A DNA stretch of 64,000 bases from assembly GCA_054601695.1 (NCBI GenBank), contig BAAHQB010000388.1, positions 62,001 to 126,000 of the forward strand. Direction: 5' to 3'. The position numbers were made by a program, and so were the translations under genes. This document shows positions 1 to 64,000 of the stretch, piece after piece (the first letter of the stretch is position 1; each line of letters opens with the position of its first letter). Source of the DNA: Amorphochlora amoebiformis. Its lineage: Eukaryota; Cercozoa; Chlorarachniophyceae. The notes beneath the pieces are model-generated. The model was not told where the DNA came from, did not search any database, and saw only the letters and a program-made list of their open reading frames with translations.

Positions 1-106
1 TCTGTCTCTTTCTCTCTGTCATATTCTCAATATTCATGTGTAAGTTAAAATATATGTATATACATACATATACATATATATATTTACTTATATATATATA
101 TATGTG

Positions 107-168
<62 letters not shown>

Positions 169-215
169 ATATATATATATATATATATAAATATATAAGT
201 ATTATATTCCTTTAG
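1..215. repeat. (TA)n tract upstream of first visible NHL exon
   Basis: About 50 bases of CT-rich unique sequence lead into (TA)n with TG/CA variants. It ends in the acceptor TCCTTTAG before the exon at 216. I read it as the 3' part of an intron whose 5' exon lies outside the window. Confidence 0.6.
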
Positions 216-28055
<27,840 letters not shown>

Positions 28056-28803
28056 CAAGTTTCAGACACGAAATTTTGAATTCCTGTAACTTGTTACGAT
28101 TTGAAATTCAGAATTCTAGAAAATTTCCGAAATTGAATCCGAAGATTTTTTTTCTTCTAGATTTTTCTAATTTTTTTTCCGTAGTGCGAGATTATAGAGC
28201 TGTTCGTTTATAATGTGTAATGTTTGGAATCTAGGACTAGTAATATGTCATACAATATAAGTCACATGAGTGCTAAGCCATGATCATCTAAATCATTATA
28301 TCTAAGTACTAGAAGTAATTGTATGCGTCATGTAGAGTAGATACATCATAATCTAGATAATGCTACCGACGGCGCACAATACACCACAAGACATAATCTT
28401 TAGAATCTAATCATGTACGTGTATCCGTAGCACCACTGGTTTCTGACATCATACTAAATCGCTTCCTAAAAGTCTTCTGGGCGGTCACTGACACACTCTA
28501 GACACTGTAGTCTAGCTATCTATAGTGCTAGGCAGTTGTAGTGATGCCAGACGCCAGAATGCTTGCGTTCATATTAGTAGCTAATCTTAATTATTAGTAT
28601 ACTAGGTATACAAATAGAATTAAAATCTAGTAAATTGCTGATCATAATTGTTAAAGCTGATCTATACTTTGTGGAGTCCGGAGAGATTGCCGACATTTTT
28701 TTTTTTTTTCTTATTATTTTCCCCTCTTTCATTCTTTCTAGTGTTTTCGGATTCTTTGAAATTTATAAATCGCAATCAGCGCTGGATCAGTGACCAAAAA
28801 AGG
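28056..28803. other. Intergenic region between convergent gene ends
   Basis: AT-rich but unique sequence between the NHL-gene stop (28055) and the eEF1A-like stop (28804 on the - strand). The part at about 28660-28760 is a diverged duplicate of 28805-28890, including the poly-T run and GGAGTCC, so the end of the GTPase gene has been tandemly duplicated. No exon could be placed. It presumably holds both 3' UTRs. Confidence 0.55.
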
Positions 28804-42924
<14,121 letters not shown>

Positions 42925-43562
42925 CACCTCCGGGTACCCCTGGCCGAAAAATTATCACTTTATTCCCAAGAATTGAGATTAATTAAATACTCGGGGGAGG
43001 TAGTAATAAGCCTCAAGTGGGTACAGCAACTTCGGAATTGGTTACCTGGAGGGTATGAGGGAAGCTTGGTCCGCTGCTTGGATGGCTGGGATTCTGACTA
43101 TCGCTGACGGAGATGCACAGCGGCCGACGGCAGGCCATGGAGGCCTCCCATTCACCCACGAGAAGGAGGAGAATGCCCCGGCGGAACGGAGGCCTCTTGT
43201 GGAAGATCCTATGGGGGGTTTCAAGACCAATGCATGGGGGTAATTAAGGTGAAATCGGTTAAATTCAACCCATATACCCCTGTAAACACGGGTTGTGGTG
43301 CCATGGTGCACTGCAGTAAAAAGAGCGACTGTTGGACCGATATTTTTTGGTGGTACCCCTATGTGCTGTCAAGCCATTGAAATTACCTAAATATTCTACA
43401 AATGGGATTATGAAATCGCCTAATAATGGCCGTTACTACCCGTCCGTTTGCCAAAATCCCCGCAGGCCAGGTAGGTGCTATCTACTACTATTTGCCTCGT
43501 GTCTGACGCTGAAAGACCGTCGCAGAGGCGACCAGCTACACTCGCGGAAGCAGGCGTTGAGT
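42925..43562. promoter_or_regulatory. Divergent intergenic region, probable bidirectional promoter
   Basis: Unique, fairly GC-rich sequence between the eEF1A-like start (42924, - strand) and the PWWP-gene start (43563, + strand). It holds overlapping open frames on both strands (43042-43311 -, 43055-43243 +) without recognisable domains. An extra 5' exon for either gene is possible. No TATA-type motif stands out. Confidence 0.45.
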
Positions 43563-45547
43563 ATGAACACCACGACTGAAAAGTCTCGAAACAGGGAGCA
43601 AAAGCGGAAGATTGTCTGGGCCTCTAGAGGAGATCTGTTTTGGCCCGCGGAAGTGGAGGTACTCATAACGCTGTTCCTCCAGTGAAGGCACAACGCTCAC
43701 TCTGGAATATCTTGCTTCTAGGAAGACGACAAGGGAACTCCGACCAGCTTTGAATATCTGGGATCAACTAAACAGAGGTGTGTCGACATATTCACCGTGA
43801 TTTCGCGATTGTAACTGACCCGATATATGTCACGCCAGAGAGTCCGCAGTGAACCAGTCAGTCGCACTGCCGTTCGCCGAAAACTTAAATCACCTCTCCA
43901 AGCAGAGCAGCAACAGGGATTTCGTTCAAGCCGTCCTGGAGGCCGTGCACCTCTCACAGACTGGTAAGCTAGCTCAGAGTTTCGGATCCTCCGTTAGTCT
44001 CACGCAATGGCTCTTATCTATTCTTTCCGGAATTTTGATTTTAGGCGAAGAGCTTGACGAGTCTGACTCGACCAAAGACGCTCCAGATGGCAAGTACATG
44101 GACGAAACTGCCAAGGCAGGAAATACCCCGACGCTGAGCACCGTCAGCAGCGGTCGTCGTAACGTACCCGTCGGCGCCCGGGTGCGCATCTTGAGCTGCA
44201 AGGTGCCCAGGATCGGTCCGAAGTCTTCGGAAGCCATCATCATCCGAACTAGCAACTCCACGAGTCGTTGGTTCACCGCTAAGCTTAACGATGGTAGGAT
44301 CATCAAAATTCGTCGGCTCGCTTTCGAGCTCTTGGGAGATGGTCCGAAAGATGCAAGGTGACCATTAAGCAATTCCTTCTGAAATTTTATAACTTTTTGT
44401 TGTATTATGTTGCAGCATCTATGACAAGCAGCCTGTCGACGCTGATCAACCTATTCCTCCAAAAAAGCCGTCGCCGATTGAGGTGCGAGACGCCAAGCAG
44501 CTCCCGCAGCGCCCATCGCTGTATCGAAGGAATGCACCGCGCGACTCGAAGCTTAAGCGGAAGATTACACTTGATATTGAGCCGGAGTCTCCCAAGCGCA
44601 GGAAGCCTCAAAGCAAGGCTCGCGGAGGCAAGAGTAACCTGGTTGGCAAGCACGTGATCATCGAGTGCGGCCGATACAAGGGAGAGTCTGGATTTGTAAT
44701 CCGAGGGGGAAACGGGTACTACTGTGTGCAATTGGACGGCCAGAACGCTGCTTCTTCCAGGGGTAACGTGATGAAACGCAGCTCGGATCTACGCGCTATT
44801 CCCTTCCCCAATGACGCTGATTCGGCTGGGAACAAGTACAAGATGGCGCGCAACTCCCCCCGCAATGCGGATTTGTCTGGAGCCTCGTCAGCCCATTGCA
44901 AGAACGAGTCTTGGGTCAACCGCAAGGTGTACGTGAAAGCTGGTAAGCACCAAGGCAAGATTGGCGTTATCCGTCGCTCGGGTCATGGCTTCTACTGCGT
45001 CAACATTCCGTCTGTGGGAGACGTGATGAAGCGCGCCTCTGACCTGCAACTCTGCCGAGAGAAGGAAGTCAAGCCCAAGAGAAAGCCTGAAGACGAGGGC
45101 GCTGCCCTGCAGAAAGCTGCGTACATTCTGATGGATTTGATGTCCCAATCAATGGAGGAGGAGGAGGATATCGAAGGGGTGGTGGATGAGGAAGAGTCCT
45201 CAGAGGAGGAGGAATACGTCGAGGAGAGTTACGATATCATGCCCGAAGCCCCCCACAAAAAACATTTCCGTTTACAAGGGCTTCCTCAAACCGAGCTTAA
45301 CACGCCCGTACTCAAGTCAACCCTCAAGGAAGACTTCTCTTGGGAGCGCCCCGATACAGCTGCATATGGGAACTTGCTCCCCGACCCGTCGAACAGCCAT
45401 GGAGCTTTGGTGAGTCATTCGCTTTCGAGCTACTGGTAATTTAACATACAAACGTCAAGAGTAGCGGGATATAAGAATCTAAACAGCGGAGTTTCCGTCG
45501 TCTTTCAGTTTGGTACTTCCAATGCATGCCTAAATCCGTGTACATAA
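43563..45547 (+). CDS. PWWP-domain protein with three KOW-like repeats
   Basis: Exons: 43563-43658, 43722-43777, 43839-43963, 44045-44357, 44416-45409, 45509-45547, giving 540 residues. If the last intron (GTGAGT...CTTTCAG) is retained the frame stops at 45439. PWWP domain about 17-88: KIVWASRGDLFWPAEV, FEYLGSTKQ and DFVQAVLEAV, typical of readers of methylated histone tails and nucleosomal DNA. Three related repeats follow: about 133-188 (GARVRILS...RWFTAKLNDGR), 272-325 (GKHVIIECGRYKGESGFVI) and 364-410 (RKVYVKAGKHQGKIGVIRR). The last two share VMKRxSDL, which suggests internal duplication. KOW folds bind nucleic acid or protein in transcription factors such as SPT5. A basic patch (PKRRK, about 256) suggests nuclear import, and an acidic stretch lies at about 443-467. 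The intron 43964-44044 is 81 nt and open, but its hydrophobic translation argues it is removed. Introns are 58-99 nt without microsatellites. Confidence 0.82.
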
Positions 45548-45753
45548 ACGTCTTGTAAACACAAAGACGGATATGAGCAGCACGTTGAACCTACTTTAAA
45601 ATGAGTTCAGTCCGAAATCAATTCAATTTAAAAAAGTTCATAAACTATGGACATATTTATACATATACATATATATATATATATATATTATATATAGTAG
45701 TATCTAGAGTATATATACACATATGTATACATATATATCATAGTGTAAATATA

Positions 45754-45797
<44 letters not shown>

Positions 45798-46401
45798 TAT
45801 ACATTAATACATTATATATTTACATATATATATATATATATATATTATAATATATATATATACTAGATATATATACATTTACATGTTTAAAAAATTGAAT
45901 CTTCTAGTGTACTAGTACTCGCGATATATACTAGATATATATCTAGTCTAGCTACGTCTAGTACTAGCACTAAGTACTCCAGCTACTCAGATCCCTAAGC
46001 TGGCTCATTAGATCTAGCTAGTACCCAGGTACCGGTAGCAGTGTAGTAGATGAATAAGATCAGATGGATCTAGAACTTAGGATAGCGCTAGAGTTCTAGA
46101 TTGGCGTACTAGCTAGCTAGCTAGACCACGTTATTCTAGGGTATAACTCATGAATCATGATTATGATTTATCATGATAAATAACATCAGCTCTAGTTGCT
46201 GAGATCATTCTACTAGTTCCAATCATTTGTAATTGCGTTGAAACTTGAAACATGTACGTATATGTAAATATTTGTGCGCGTTATTGTCACAAGTAACGTA
46301 ATTATCTAGAATCTTTCTACTCTTTACTCTAGTCGTGTGGTATATATATACCGGCCCGCCGATCTGGTCGATAATAACTTTGATATATATATACCTACTT
46401 T
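45548..46401. other. Intergenic region between convergent genes
   Basis: A short TA tract at about 45665-45870, then AT-rich unique sequence with many CTAG-containing words (GCTAGCTAGCTAGAC near 46115). No coding island fits either neighbour. It is assumed to hold 3' UTRs and terminators of the PWWP gene (+) and the gene ending at 46402 (-). Confidence 0.5.
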
Positions 46402-59190
<12,789 letters not shown>

Positions 59191-59849
59191 ACATTAACCG
59201 AAATTGAGTGGGAAAATCCGGTTCTCAATTTGAGAGCTGCGGAGGTGTGACCTCATGCGTGGCGGGGCCGAAAAAATATGCACATTTGTTCACGGACCGT
59301 GTGAATATTGACCCTGCACACAAGCACATACGTGTTGCGGGCTCTGGGAGTATGTTTCCGGCATCGTTGGGATGTGAATGGGCTTTTGTGAGTGTGAGAG
59401 AGGTGCTAGTTAAGAAGACTGCAGATATGTACACAAAACCCGAGCCGGATAACCCCCCCCCTCCCTGATTTGGAAGTCATTATTCATACGTATGCATGTT
59501 CATACCCTCGAATGGAAATATCCCAGCCAGAATGATACATAACATCCACAATCGACACGCACAGCCCCCACGGGACCATCGTTCCATGGATGTCCCGGGG
59601 ATGTCACGTCGATGTGCAGGACACGTGTAGTTTTAAAATGAGAAGAATAGTGCCCGGTACTATCGGGTACTTACATCCGACAAATTAACTTAAATTAATT
59701 TCATACGCCGTTAGCGCCGGTAGTACCCGATACTATCTCACAACGCGATTTCTGTGATGGTCGGCAATGCTCGTCGTAGCAGACGCGTCCGCGAAGCTTT
59801 CTGGGCTTCCATTTTCTTGACATTTCTGTCCATTGGCCTACGATTACAG
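59191..59849. other. Unique region between divergent genes, with an 87-codon frame
   Basis: Low-repeat sequence of mixed composition. An ATG or near-ATG frame on the + strand (about 59208-59468, ending KPEPDNPPPP) has no recognised domain. An imperfect inverted repeat pairs GGTACTATCGGGTACT (about 59656) with AGTACCCGATACTATC (about 59726). This should hold the promoters of the - strand gene and of the + strand gene to its right. Confidence 0.4.
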
Positions 59850-63777
<3,928 letters not shown>

Positions 63778-63790
63778 GTGGGATGCGCAC

Positions 63791-63829
<39 letters not shown>

Positions 63830-63864
63830 ACATATATATATGTATATATATATATATATATATA

Positions 63865-63936
<72 letters not shown>

Positions 63937-63964
63937 TACTTATATATATATATTTATATATATA

Positions 63965-64000
<36 letters not shown>

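Noticed and set aside
43042-43311. Overlapping frames on both strands between the divergent genes (also 43055-43243)
   Set aside because: No recognised motifs and no junction that fits either neighbouring gene in phase. Kept only as intergenic sequence.
59208-59468. 87-codon + strand frame as a gene
   Set aside because: Uncertain start, no domain, and it lies in the presumed divergent promoter. Coding cannot be excluded.

Overview
This window is nuclear DNA from an intron-rich eukaryote, not a prokaryote or organelle. Genes are split by GT-AG introns, the standard code fits, there is a Ty1/copia-type Gag with a CCHC knuckle, and TTAGGG/CCCTAA arrays occur at many internal sites. TTAGGG is shared by animals, fungi and many protists, so I do not name the lineage; a protist or alga is my inference. 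Most of the sequence is (TA)n, with (CA)n, (GA)n, (CT)n and (CG)n tracts and telomere-type arrays. Almost all long open frames are simple-repeat translation and are left out.

The main result is that short non-repetitive islands of 20-220 nt in this repeat sea join by GT-AG splicing, with matching codon phase, into genes. (1) A 5'-partial NHL-repeat protein on the + strand, 216-28055, with about 30 exons and 518 codons before the stop. (2) A diverged eEF1A-like GTPase on the - strand, 42924-28804, with 18 placed exons, aligning in order with eEF1A from the P-loop to the C-terminal tail. (3) A PWWP plus KOW-like chromatin protein on the + strand, 43563-45547, with short ordinary introns. (4) An unrecognised basic protein on the - strand, 59190-46402, with about 15 exons. 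(5) A 3'-partial gene on the + strand from about 59850 to beyond 63777. Strands alternate, so genes are convergent around 28.0-28.8 kb and 45.5-46.4 kb and divergent around 42.9-43.6 kb and 59.2-59.8 kb.

The repeats supply the splice sites. Many introns read exon|GTATATAT...TATATAG|exon, so donor and acceptor are the ends of a TA array. Others begin GTTAGG or GTAACC, or end CCCTAG or CCTTAG, so the junction lies in telomere-type sequence. The introns also carry dozens of truncated copies of the neighbouring exon, each usually keeping one splice junction. In several places (11.1-11.9, 24.8-25.6, 31.8-32.8 kb) an exon end and telomeric repeats have amplified together as one tandem unit.

A decayed copia-like element (Gag 51634-52276, LTR 52364-52621) lies in an intron of gene 4, and a related LTR (about 26556-27000) lies in an intron of the NHL gene. 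Exon models come from reading the sequence with phase checks only. No transcript or database search was available.
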